Shown here in pieces: positions 15,673-24,396 of a stretch of DNA of 64,000 bases (position 1 is the first letter of the stretch; each line of letters opens with the position of its first letter). Where the stretch lies: NCBI GenBank assembly GCA_009995455.1, contig JAACPJ010000003.1:62001-126000 (forward strand), written 5' to 3'. Both the position numbers and the translations under genes were made by a program. The notes under the pieces were generated by a model, which was not told the origin of the DNA, made no database searches, and saw only the letters and a program-made list of their open reading frames with translations. The stretch comes from a bacterium (GTDB lineage: Bacteria > Patescibacteriota > Gracilibacteria > UBA4473).

Positions 15673-18009
15673 ATGAAATTTTTACACCAATCGGCTACGG
15701 AAGCTTTTACAGACGGTAATTCTGTAGGGCGATTTATTAATTTTGCTCAAGGCGATAGACCTCGACATATTTCAGAAGCAGACCCAGATGCAGCAGAAGT
15801 TGCGCAGCTTGACGCTTTAAAACTAGGGGTAATTGGAGAAGCACGTGAAGAGGAGCGATCTCATTTATTACAGACTACTATTGATGCGGCGATTGACCGT
15901 GTTTCAGGTGATATTAACGCAATTCGACGTTTTAATGGTTTCGAGGTAGGTGAAGATGGGGCTATTTCGGTTATTATTTACAGAAGTATTGGTGGTACAG
16001 AAAGAAACAGACTTTTATTTAGTGCCGATGATATAGTGGATTCAGGTTTTACAACTGATGAACTTTTAAATGCTTTAAACTATGCAGCTCCGAGATTTGC
16101 CGAAACGGGAGCTTTTGCTGCAGATGTTGATCCTGGCGCAGCTCGCATTGTTGATATGCGTACAGCAGACCCAGATGCAGCAAGTTTGGATGATCCAATT
16201 AGACCTGTAATAATTCCAGAGGATCCAAACGCAGCCGCTGTAATACCATTAGAAGTTCCGATTGATACTGCCCCAGGCAACTTTGCTTCAGACCTAAATA
16301 TTGAAGAATTTAACACCAATTTAGAAGCCGAAGATAAACTAGAAGACGTACAATTTGATGCTTTAACTAATAGCTATGTAGTCGTCTTTGAAAATGGAGA
16401 TCGAGTGACGATTCCAGGTGCAGGGATTGGAAGCACACTTGATTTAATTGACGCTTTGAGAGAAGAGCTTGGAGTAGAGGCTCCTGTAGAGAAAGCACCT
16501 GAAGGCGCACAATTAGATATGAATGCTGAAGCGGCGCAAGAGGCTATTAAAAGTTTAGAAGGTTTAACAGGCGCTGACTTACAAACACGAATTAACGAAC
16601 TTGCGACTCAATTAGGAATCACTTTCCCAGAAGGTCGTTACGTTGAAAATGGACTTTTAAAAGTTGATGGTTCAATTGGAGGAACGACTCGAAATGCTTT
16701 AAATCAAGTGATCGAAGTATTACAGGGAAGAATTCCATTACAAGCGGAAGTTTATGGTCGAGTTTTAGATGATATTGAAGGTGAAATTACAGCTCAATCA
16801 ATTGAAACGGCCATTAAAGCCGATCCTGAAGCACGCGTATTAACATGTCAGTTACAAGTAGATTTAGGTCTGCTTAAAAGAGAAGATGGTACCCCTTATT
16901 ACACCGCTGGTGTTGATGGCGCTTGGGGCGCTGGAACCCGTGGTGGTTTAACCGCGGCTTTGGAAGCTTACGGAAGCTTGACGGCCATTCGCCGAGCGGC
17001 CCGAATTGCAGAAGTAGAACAAGAAGCAGAAATTAATGATGGTGATGGAAGAACTAACAGAGGTTTAGATTTAGTCGCGCAAGGCGCTGACTATGTACCA
17101 GGTTCACTTGAAGAATTTTTGGCGGAATACAAAGTAACGGCTGATATGCCAGCAGATATTGCGGCTGATCCAGAACGAGCTCGTGAATGGATTATTGGTC
17201 AAGCCATTGCCATGGGAGACCGTGAAAATGCGAGTCAAACTCGACTGACTTTTATTGATGGTTTATCACAATACGGAAATGATAATATTCGAGACGTAAT
17301 GCGAGAGTTACGACGTAATTTTGAAACTAACACTGGCCGAACTGAGTTAGCCGAAGCCATGGGGGACGGTGTAGCCGTTACACAAGCTGATTTTATGGAG
17401 CCAGTAATTGATCTGGGCGGACGAAGAATTGATACTTCGCTTCTCGACACCGCTTATATTGCCACCGGTTCTGATGTCACACGTGACATTGATGGTTCGC
17501 AACAACGAGGAACAATGGAAGTGCCAATTTGGCTTCCAGATGGTTCAATTAATCCAAAATTTGCCGAACTTGAGTTCACAAACGCAACTTACATTAATGG
17601 AGCGATTGTCATGACCATGGGGAATGGTTGTGAAGGGAACTTAGTCATTATTCCGGTACAACGTGAGAAATACACACCACCACCAGTAGTGCCAGTTCAG
17701 CCACGACAGCCACGTGAGCCAAGAGAACCACGAGACCCTCGAACTCCACGTGACCCAGAACCAACGCCAACACCTGAAGGCCCAACTCGACGATGTCGAA
17801 CGGAGAAAGATTGTCAGGGAGGTAGAATTCGAACTCGACAAATTTGTTGGGACGAAGGATCTTGGGGCTTTGGTAACACCACTACTCGGTCACCTTGGAT
17901 GCAAACGACTGAATCTTGTAATAACGGAGGAGACGGTGACGGATGTAGTGGTTGTGGCGCGGGTTCTGGAGGTGATGATAGTGAAGGCACAGGTGGTAAC
18001 GGTTTATAA
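15673..18009 (+). CDS. Large protein with peptidoglycan-binding-like repeats and Cys-rich C-terminus
   Basis: 778 aa, no obvious signal peptide. Two stretches resemble peptidoglycan-binding (PGBD) modules: ~313-346 with 'LKVDGSIGGTTRNALNQVI' and ~392-436 with 'GVDGAWGAGTRGGLTAALEA' (VDG.xG..T..AL pattern). Then come a helical region (~440-600), a region ending 'NGCEGNLVIIPV', a Pro/Arg-rich linker (~675-705, PREPREPRDPR type) and a Gly/Cys-rich tail with CSGCGAGSGG. It starts the plus-strand surface arm, 19 nt before a lipoprotein gene. Probable wall-associated protein; the export route is unclear. No enzymatic domain recognised. Confidence 0.72.
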   Translation: MKFLHQSATEAFTDGNSVGRFINFAQGDRPRHISEADPDAAEVAQLDALKLGVIGEAREEERSHLLQTTIDAAIDRVSGDINAIRRFNGFEVGEDGAISVIIYRSIGGTERNRLLFSADDIVDSGFTTDELLNALNYAAPRFAETGAFAADVDPGAARIVDMRTADPDAASLDDPIRPVIIPEDPNAAAVIPLEVPIDTAPGNFASDLNIEEFNTNLEAEDKLEDVQFDALTNSYVVVFENGDRVTIPGAGIGSTLDLIDALREELGVEAPVEKAPEGAQLDMNAEAAQEAIKSLEGLTGADLQTRINELATQLGITFPEGRYVENGLLKVDGSIGGTTRNALNQVIEVLQGRIPLQAEVYGRVLDDIEGEITAQSIETAIKADPEARVLTCQLQVDLGLLKREDGTPYYTAGVDGAWGAGTRGGLTAALEAYGSLTAIRRAARIAEVEQEAEINDGDGRTNRGLDLVAQGADYVPGSLEEFLAEYKVTADMPADIAADPERAREWIIGQAIAMGDRENASQTRLTFIDGLSQYGNDNIRDVMRELRRNFETNTGRTELAEAMGDGVAVTQADFMEPVIDLGGRRIDTSLLDTAYIATGSDVTRDIDGSQQRGTMEVPIWLPDGSINPKFAELEFTNATYINGAIVMTMGNGCEGNLVIIPVQREKYTPPPVVPVQPRQPREPREPRDPRTPRDPEPTPTPEGPTRRCRTEKDCQGGRIRTRQICWDEGSWGFGNTTTRSPWMQTTESCNNGGDGDGCSGCGAGSGGDDSEGTGGNGL

Positions 18010-18028
18010 GAAAGAAATAATTAATAGT

Positions 18029-18244
18029 ATGAATAATATGAAAAAAGTATTGGTCGTAATCACTCTGGGTTTGTTTGTAACTGGTTGTAATAAAATCGAT
18101 AAAGTTAAAACAGAGCCATCATCTAACCCGGCCGCAAATGGGCAGGTATATGAAAGCACATCAGAAACTTCTGTAACTACAGCGGTTGAAGCCGAGCTTG
18201 ATATTATTAATCAAGGTGGCACCTCTGATGGTTCTGGCCTTTAA
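18029..18244 (+). CDS. Small lipoprotein (71 aa)
   Basis: Within the longer track ORF 17714-18244, which upstream is only a shadow of the 778-aa gene, the real gene starts at the ATG of 'MNNMKKVLVV'. It has a type-II signal peptide with lipobox VTGC and a short acidic, Ser/Thr-rich mature part ending 'TSDGSGL'. Starting 19 nt after the 778-aa stop, it is probably cotranscribed. No family recognised. The C-terminal Gly/Ser composition echoes the end of the preceding protein. Confidence 0.72.
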   Translation: MNNMKKVLVVITLGLFVTGCNKIDKVKTEPSSNPAANGQVYESTSETSVTTAVEAELDIINQGGTSDGSGL

Positions 18245-18303
18245 TTTAATATTTGACAAATATAAATATAGTATTATTACTAAAACAAGTAACATCTTAA
18301 TTA

Positions 18304-21300
18304 ATGAAAATGTTTAAAAATTCGGTCATGAGATACGTCTCAAAACAAATGATAACCAGCTTAATGCTGTCACTGTTTGTTGGAGGTCTTTTTGTAGCTC
18401 AAGTTGAAGCTGGTACGTACTCAGCTGGGCAAGTTTTTAACCATAGACATTGGATTAAGAACAACAACTCTTGTACTATCTACATTACGAGTATTACCAA
18501 ATCTTGGACTAGTACTGGGAATGTAATTCAAAGAGTTGATAATCGTTCAGGAGATACGGTTACAGATTCATCAACGAATCAAAGCGGTTCATTTTCCTAT
18601 CCAGTAAATAACTATGCTTTAGCTCCTGGAGCTGAAGTAAGTGCTTATTTAGATTTTTACACTCGAAGCAGTACAAGTGGTTCTGTAACCACCAATGTTA
18701 CCTTTCAATATACCAGTAATTGTGGACCGTGTCAGGTTAGTGCGAGTCATACATCGACCATTACGAATCCAGATCCAACGGTTTGTACTCAGTCATCGTT
18801 CGCAAAAAATAGTGCAAATCCGGGTGAGAGTGTGAATTTTACTTGGAATATTAATAATCCTAACGGACAAGTAAGACTCACTTGTGGCGGGGCTGGTCAA
18901 CCAGGAATATTCGATGCGAATGTGCCAAATTCTGGGACTCGATCAATTACCGTTCCGGCAAATGCCGATTCAACAGACGTTATTAGTTGTAGCCTTAGAA
19001 TTGGGACGACTAATCTGTGTGGAGATAATTTAACGGTTAACGGAACACCAGATATTCAAATTATCAAAACCGATCAAAACTCGGCTGATCAAGACGGGGT
19101 TCAACAAAATGATAGCCAAACTATTAACAGTGGTGGGAATGCGGTATTTAAAATTACTGTGCGTAATAACGGAAGTGAACCCTTAAAAAATGTCGTAATT
19201 TCTGACACAGAATCACCCGCTTGTAATCGAACAGCGGCTCAAACTCAAAGTTTATATTCTGGTTCAACTTTCGCTCCAGGCGCACAGTTTAGTTATAACT
19301 GTACCGCTACAGGCGTAACGCCAGCTAGTTTTGTTGATGGCGATAATGATATCTCGGTTACGGGTAAAGGTAATGTATCGAATCAAACCGTAAACGATGC
19401 AGATCCTTCGGTAGTTCTTTTCAAAAACATTCCACCAGCGAATGTTCAAATTTTGAAATGGGCTAATAACCCAAATGATAAAGACGGAAAACCAACGGGT
19501 AATAATTCAACTAATGATTCACAAGCGATTAATTCTAATGCGAACGCGATTTTTAGAATTCAAGTAAAAAACACCGCCAATGTGGCTTTGCAAAATGTAC
19601 GTGTTAACGATGAAAATGCGAACGAGTGTGCTTTAACGGCCGCTCAAGTAAATCAAATTTTGACGGCTGGAACCAGTCCAAAAAGTTCGGTTACTAATGT
19701 GGTAAAACTTAGTGGAACGAATAATAATAATATTTTAGAACCGAACGAAGGGTTTGAATATGATTGTACTCAGCCTAATGTTTTAGATAGTTACACCAAT
19801 ACAGCGGTGGTAATTGGTGACCCGGTTAATGGTGATCCATCTGTTTCGGATGACGATCCAAGTGAGGTGGTGATTTGTAATTTAGAAGATTGTGTTACGC
19901 CTCCAGTTACGCCAAGTATTAACATTGTTAAAACGGATGTGAATACAAACGATCAAGATGACGTTCAAAGAAATGACACGCAAACGATTGACCCAGGTCA
20001 ACAAGCGGTGTTTGAAATCAAGGTTACTAATAACGGGAAAGAAGCGTTAAGAAATGTGGTGGTGACAGATCCTGAATCACCTTCATGTAATCGAAGCGCG
20101 ACTCAAACCCAAGCTTTGTACCCAGGTCTAATTTTTGATCGAGGTGAAAGCTTTATTTACACTTGTTCACGAGCGAATGTTTCTGAAACCACTTTCGTAG
20201 ATGGTGATAATGATTCTTTTGTAACCGGTATTGGAGTTAAATCTGGCACAACGGTAAACGATGAAGATCCATCGGTAGTAGTGCTAACAGAAGACGCTCC
20301 AATTTGTGGAAATGGAATCGTGGAAGCGCCAGAACAATGTGATTTAGGTTCTCAAAACGGACAACCTGGTAGTGCTTGTTCTGCGACATGTACCACAAAT
20401 CCGGTGGCTACTTGTACCGGAGCCGATTTTAATCCAGACGCGGTACTCGCGGGGAACACTTCAGTGTTCAACTGGACGACGATTAATATTGCAAACAACT
20501 TGAACCTTAAATGTTCTGGTTCATCGGGTTTTAATTTAGACGTTTCAGTACCAGCTAATGGTTCACGCAATATTACCGTGCCAAGCAGCGCGGCTTTGGG
20601 AACCGACACAAACTGTGAACTTTTCAATAACGGAAATAAACTTACTTGTGAAGACACGCTTCACACCAGAAATTCAATTTGTGGTGATGGAATGGTTGAA
20701 ACTGGTGAAATGTGTGACGATGGTAATACGAACAATGGTGATGGTTGTTCAAACACTTGTCAGCTAGAACCCGCTTGTGTGGGGACGCCATTCTTTGCGC
20801 CAAACCCAACCACGCCAAACAGTAAATCAGTCTTTAGTTGGGATACGGCTAACACGGGCGTTGATGTAACGCTGAACTGTAGTGGTTCTGCGATTACTAA
20901 CTTCACTAAAACCGTGCCTTCAAATGGAACGGAAGAAATTAATGTTCCAATTACAGCGACTAATGGTTCGCAAGCGACTTGTCGACTAGTTGAAAATGGA
21001 ACCAATGTTCCAAGTTGTGCCGCTACCTTAGACGTTGATACCGGTATTGGCCCATTCTGTGGAGACGGACTGGTTAACCAACCAAGTGAACAGTGTGATG
21101 ATGGTAATACTAATAACACCGATAGTTGTTCAAACACGTGTCAAAATGTGTTACCTCCTTACGCGATTGACGTGCTTAAATGGGCGGCGAATCCAAATGA
21201 TAAAGATGGAACGACAACGGGAAACAATAACACGAATGATACGCAAACGGTTGAATCGGTGGCGACGAATAATCTTGATAACGCGGTTTTCCGTATTCAA

Positions 21301-24282
21301 GTCACCAATGTCGGGCAAAACGCTTTGAAAAACGTAAAAGTGAATGACGCTAATGCCGCGGCTTGTGCATTAACTCCGACTCAAGTTCGAGAAATTCTAA
21401 ACACGGGAACTTCTTCTAAATCTACGGTACGAAACGTGGTGATTCAAACAGAAGTGATTAAGGATGATCTACTTCAACCAACCGAACGATTCCGATACGA
21501 TTGTCTTCAAGCGGGAACTCGTGATGGTTACACCAATACGGCGGTTGCCGTTGGGACTCCCGTTAATAATAGTGCGGATGTAAATGATTCTGATCCTTCA
21601 CAAGTACTCGTTTGTAACGGATCAAATTGTCCGCCAACGGGAGATCAACCAAAAATTAAAATAGTTAAAACGGATGAAAACACGACTGATTTTGACACCG
21701 TTCAAGGAAATGACACGCAATTAATTGCGACTAACACTGCGGCTGGATTTAAAATCACCGTAACAAATAATGGAGCTGAACCACTGAAAGAAGTGGTAGT
21801 AACCGACGAAGAATCACCGGCTTGTGCTAGAACAGCCAGCCAAACTCAAGCGCTTTACCCAGGTTCAGTGTTTGATGTCGGAGAAAGTTTTTCTTACCTT
21901 TGTGAAAAAGCGAATGCGAATCCAGGTGATTTTGACGGAGCGAATGGTCAAGGTTCAGTGGATGGCAAAAATGATGCTCGTGTAGATGCAAAAAGCACGG
22001 TTGATAATCAGCCAGTGAATGATGAAGATCCTTCAGAAGTTCTGTTTATTACTCAATGTACAGTAGCTCAAGGTCAAATTACGATTACCAAAGACGACTC
22101 TACGCCTGGTCAACCAGACACAGACGGAGATGACACGCAAACGATTGCTAACGGTGGTACGGCTACGTTCACTATTTCTGTGGCAAATCCTGGTACTTCT
22201 TCAATCTCTGAAGTAAGTGTGACTGATACCTTAAGTCCAAGTTGTGCTCGATCTCAATCTGAATTTATGACACTGCTTGGCAATGTGGGCAACAACAATA
22301 ATACGCTCGATCCGGGCGAAGTAATCACTTACACTTGTACCCAAACCAACGTAACGGCTAGCTTTACTAACACGGCGTCGGTATCTGGTAAAGTTGCAGC
22401 GATTCCATGTATTGTCAGTGATGATGACACTTCAGCGGTGGTAGTTACGGGTGGTCCAGGAGGTTTCTGTGGAAACGGAGTAGTAGAAGCGCCAGAGCAA
22501 TGTGACGATGGAAACAGCATAGATAACGATAGTTGTAGCAATACTTGTACTTTGCCTCCAACTTGTGCAAACCCACCTTGTGGCGGAGGGACTCCAATTG
22601 ACCCATCGGTTGGAACTTGTGCCTTTAATACCTCTACGGGAGCCGCCTTGTGTTCTCCGAAGAAGCCGGTTGAAGATGTATCAGACCCACTATGGCAAGC
22701 TTACCGATTGTGTAGAGATGGAATTAACTCACCGCGTCACCCAATTACGGGAACTATTGCAGAAGCATGTGCTCTAGATTGGGCAGAAGATCAAGGTTTA
22801 CTCCTTTGTGGTCCTAAAGTTGGTGGAACTATTGATCCATTCCAACCACTAGCGGGTACTTTCAATCAAGCTGAAATTAATGCGCAATGTGACCCAACGT
22901 TTCCACCAGTGCCTTGTACACCAGTAAATACGCCTTGTCCTGAGTGTTTCAAAGCTGGGAACAGTATTGTGAAACAAGTTCGTCCAGGCGATTTGTCTCA
23001 ACCTCTTGGCACATCGGCCACTGTGGCTAAAGGCGAAAACGCTAAATACGAAGTAACGGTAAAAGTAGATGGTTTTGACACTTCTAAATTCCAAATTATC
23101 GACGCTCAAATCCGAGTTTACGACCAAACGATTCCAACTGAATCAGGAAATATTTTCAACCGTAAAGGAATCGAAGATGGTGACGGAAACAACACTTGGT
23201 TATGGTGTGATGAAAATGTTCTTTGTCCAGAATTTGGAGAATACTTCTACCTAGACTTAAGAAACAATATTAGCCGAAACTTTGTAAATGAGATTAACGC
23301 GGTTGGTGAAACTGAACTTAAAGTTCACTACGATATGGATACAGCGGTGGCTTCAACTAAAGATACGGCCAACATCAAAAACGTGGCTTACGCTATGATC
23401 TACTACACTTACATTAACACCGTTGATTCAACGACTGGAAATAGTATTGCCGGGTTTGGTAACAATATCTGTCAACCAACTCCGCCAACTAAAGTAAGCC
23501 AATTAGCGCAAGGAACGTATGGTTCTGTGGCCAATGTAGAAATTATTCGACCATTCATTAAAGCGAAAGCGGGGAATGCGGGTTACTATGGTGGAGGAAG
23601 TACTGATAAAGCGTTTGCCGATCAAAACAATATTTTATCGCCAACCGATCCAAACCAAAATTACGGGTTAACGTTAACTGATGACACCACGGTTTACACC
23701 GGGGCTGAACAAGGTGACGCGGATGACTTCGCGGAATTCCAAGATCAAAAAGATGATTTCTACGATAATCTTGATGCCGCCACTAATGGAACGGTTACCA
23801 TTGGAGGTCAAACCTTCAGCCGAGTGGGAGACTCTGAAGTTTACCAGTTCGCTGGTACAACCTTAGATGTGAGTGCCGTGAAAGATATTTCAAAAAGTGC
23901 GACGTTTATTCTTACTAACGGAAATCTAACCGTTAATAATAACTTTGCTTTCACTAACGCTGGCGTATTCGCGGCTTTCATTGTTCGAAACGGAGATCTA
24001 TTGATCAACAAAGACGTTCAAACGATGCAAGGTATGTACCTGGTTGAACAAGGGGAAATTAAATCTTCACCAGAGCCAGATGTTTCAATGGCTCAGCTAA
24101 AAGTATCGGGTAATCTATTTGGAGACCTAGGTCACTTGCTCGCTTACAGAAGATACATCGGTAGTGGTACAAACATTGAACCAAGTATCGAAATCAATTT
24201 CGATCTAAGACTGCTTAACAACACGCCACCAATGCTCGAACAATTCCTTGGGGAAGGTTGGAGACAAGAAATCCAAGACTAA
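18304..24282 (+). CDS. Giant surface protein with DUF11-type and Myxococcus-type Cys-rich repeats (1992 aa)
   Basis: Signal peptide ('MITSLMLSLFVGGLFVAQVEA') then a secreted multidomain protein. At least five 'IVKTD.N..DQD.VQ.NDTQ' units of about 120-130 aa resemble DUF11/Ig-like surface repeats. They alternate with two 'ILKWA.NPNDKDG' units and with several 'CGDGMVETGEMCDDGNTNNG' type Cys-rich modules (DUF4215-like). The C-terminal ~450 aa contains a non-repetitive region ending in a parallel-beta-looking segment ('FILTNGNLTVNNNFAF', 'GVFAAFIVRNGDLLINKDV'), as in proteins where a pilus or surface polymer is displayed. TTGACA at 18253 marks a likely -35. Probable adhesin or stalk-like surface protein. 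A strong terminator follows. Confidence 0.88.
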   Translation: MKMFKNSVMRYVSKQMITSLMLSLFVGGLFVAQVEAGTYSAGQVFNHRHWIKNNNSCTIYITSITKSWTSTGNVIQRVDNRSGDTVTDSSTNQSGSFSYPVNNYALAPGAEVSAYLDFYTRSSTSGSVTTNVTFQYTSNCGPCQVSASHTSTITNPDPTVCTQSSFAKNSANPGESVNFTWNINNPNGQVRLTCGGAGQPGIFDANVPNSGTRSITVPANADSTDVISCSLRIGTTNLCGDNLTVNGTPDIQIIKTDQNSADQDGVQQNDSQTINSGGNAVFKITVRNNGSEPLKNVVISDTESPACNRTAAQTQSLYSGSTFAPGAQFSYNCTATGVTPASFVDGDNDISVTGKGNVSNQTVNDADPSVVLFKNIPPANVQILKWANNPNDKDGKPTGNNSTNDSQAINSNANAIFRIQVKNTANVALQNVRVNDENANECALTAAQVNQILTAGTSPKSSVTNVVKLSGTNNNNILEPNEGFEYDCTQPNVLDSYTNTAVVIGDPVNGDPSVSDDDPSEVVICNLEDCVTPPVTPSINIVKTDVNTNDQDDVQRNDTQTIDPGQQAVFEIKVTNNGKEALRNVVVTDPESPSCNRSATQTQALYPGLIFDRGESFIYTCSRANVSETTFVDGDNDSFVTGIGVKSGTTVNDEDPSVVVLTEDAPICGNGIVEAPEQCDLGSQNGQPGSACSATCTTNPVATCTGADFNPDAVLAGNTSVFNWTTINIANNLNLKCSGSSGFNLDVSVPANGSRNITVPSSAALGTDTNCELFNNGNKLTCEDTLHTRNSICGDGMVETGEMCDDGNTNNGDGCSNTCQLEPACVGTPFFAPNPTTPNSKSVFSWDTANTGVDVTLNCSGSAITNFTKTVPSNGTEEINVPITATNGSQATCRLVENGTNVPSCAATLDVDTGIGPFCGDGLVNQPSEQCDDGNTNNTDSCSNTCQNVLPPYAIDVLKWAANPNDKDGTTTGNNNTNDTQTVESVATNNLDNAVFRIQVTNVGQNALKNVKVNDANAAACALTPTQVREILNTGTSSKSTVRNVVIQTEVIKDDLLQPTERFRYDCLQAGTRDGYTNTAVAVGTPVNNSADVNDSDPSQVLVCNGSNCPPTGDQPKIKIVKTDENTTDFDTVQGNDTQLIATNTAAGFKITVTNNGAEPLKEVVVTDEESPACARTASQTQALYPGSVFDVGESFSYLCEKANANPGDFDGANGQGSVDGKNDARVDAKSTVDNQPVNDEDPSEVLFITQCTVAQGQITITKDDSTPGQPDTDGDDTQTIANGGTATFTISVANPGTSSISEVSVTDTLSPSCARSQSEFMTLLGNVGNNNNTLDPGEVITYTCTQTNVTASFTNTASVSGKVAAIPCIVSDDDTSAVVVTGGPGGFCGNGVVEAPEQCDDGNSIDNDSCSNTCTLPPTCANPPCGGGTPIDPSVGTCAFNTSTGAALCSPKKPVEDVSDPLWQAYRLCRDGINSPRHPITGTIAEACALDWAEDQGLLLCGPKVGGTIDPFQPLAGTFNQAEINAQCDPTFPPVPCTPVNTPCPECFKAGNSIVKQVRPGDLSQPLGTSATVAKGENAKYEVTVKVDGFDTSKFQIIDAQIRVYDQTIPTESGNIFNRKGIEDGDGNNTWLWCDENVLCPEFGEYFYLDLRNNISRNFVNEINAVGETELKVHYDMDTAVASTKDTANIKNVAYAMIYYTYINTVDSTTGNSIAGFGNNICQPTPPTKVSQLAQGTYGSVANVEIIRPFIKAKAGNAGYYGGGSTDKAFADQNNILSPTDPNQNYGLTLTDDTTVYTGAEQGDADDFAEFQDQKDDFYDNLDAATNGTVTIGGQTFSRVGDSEVYQFAGTTLDVSAVKDISKSATFILTNGNLTVNNNFAFTNAGVFAAFIVRNGDLLINKDVQTMQGMYLVEQGEIKSSPEPDVSMAQLKVSGNLFGDLGHLLAYRRYIGSGTNIEPSIEINFDLRLLNNTPPMLEQFLGEGWRQEIQD

Positions 24283-24310
24283 ACTAAATCGTTTAAGCTT
24301 TAATACAGAA

Positions 24311-24342
24311 ACTCGGAACCACACTCGGTTCCGAGTTTTTTT
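24311..24342 (+). terminator. Rho-independent terminator of the giant surface protein gene
   Basis: ACTCGGAACC-ACACTC-GGTTCCGAGT, a perfect 10-bp stem, followed by seven T. Confidence 0.9.
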
Positions 24343-24379
24343 ATGTCCTGCGTTCCTTTTAAAAAGGCCTTATCTGTGT

Positions 24380-24385
24380 TATAAT
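24380..24385 (+). promoter_or_regulatory. Extended -10 promoter of the TraG/VirD4-like gene
   Basis: TGT directly before TATAAT, 11 nt before the ATG at 24397, giving at most a 4-5-nt leader. No Shine-Dalgarno site. Confidence 0.55.
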
Positions 24386-24396
24386 GGTTAGATTTT

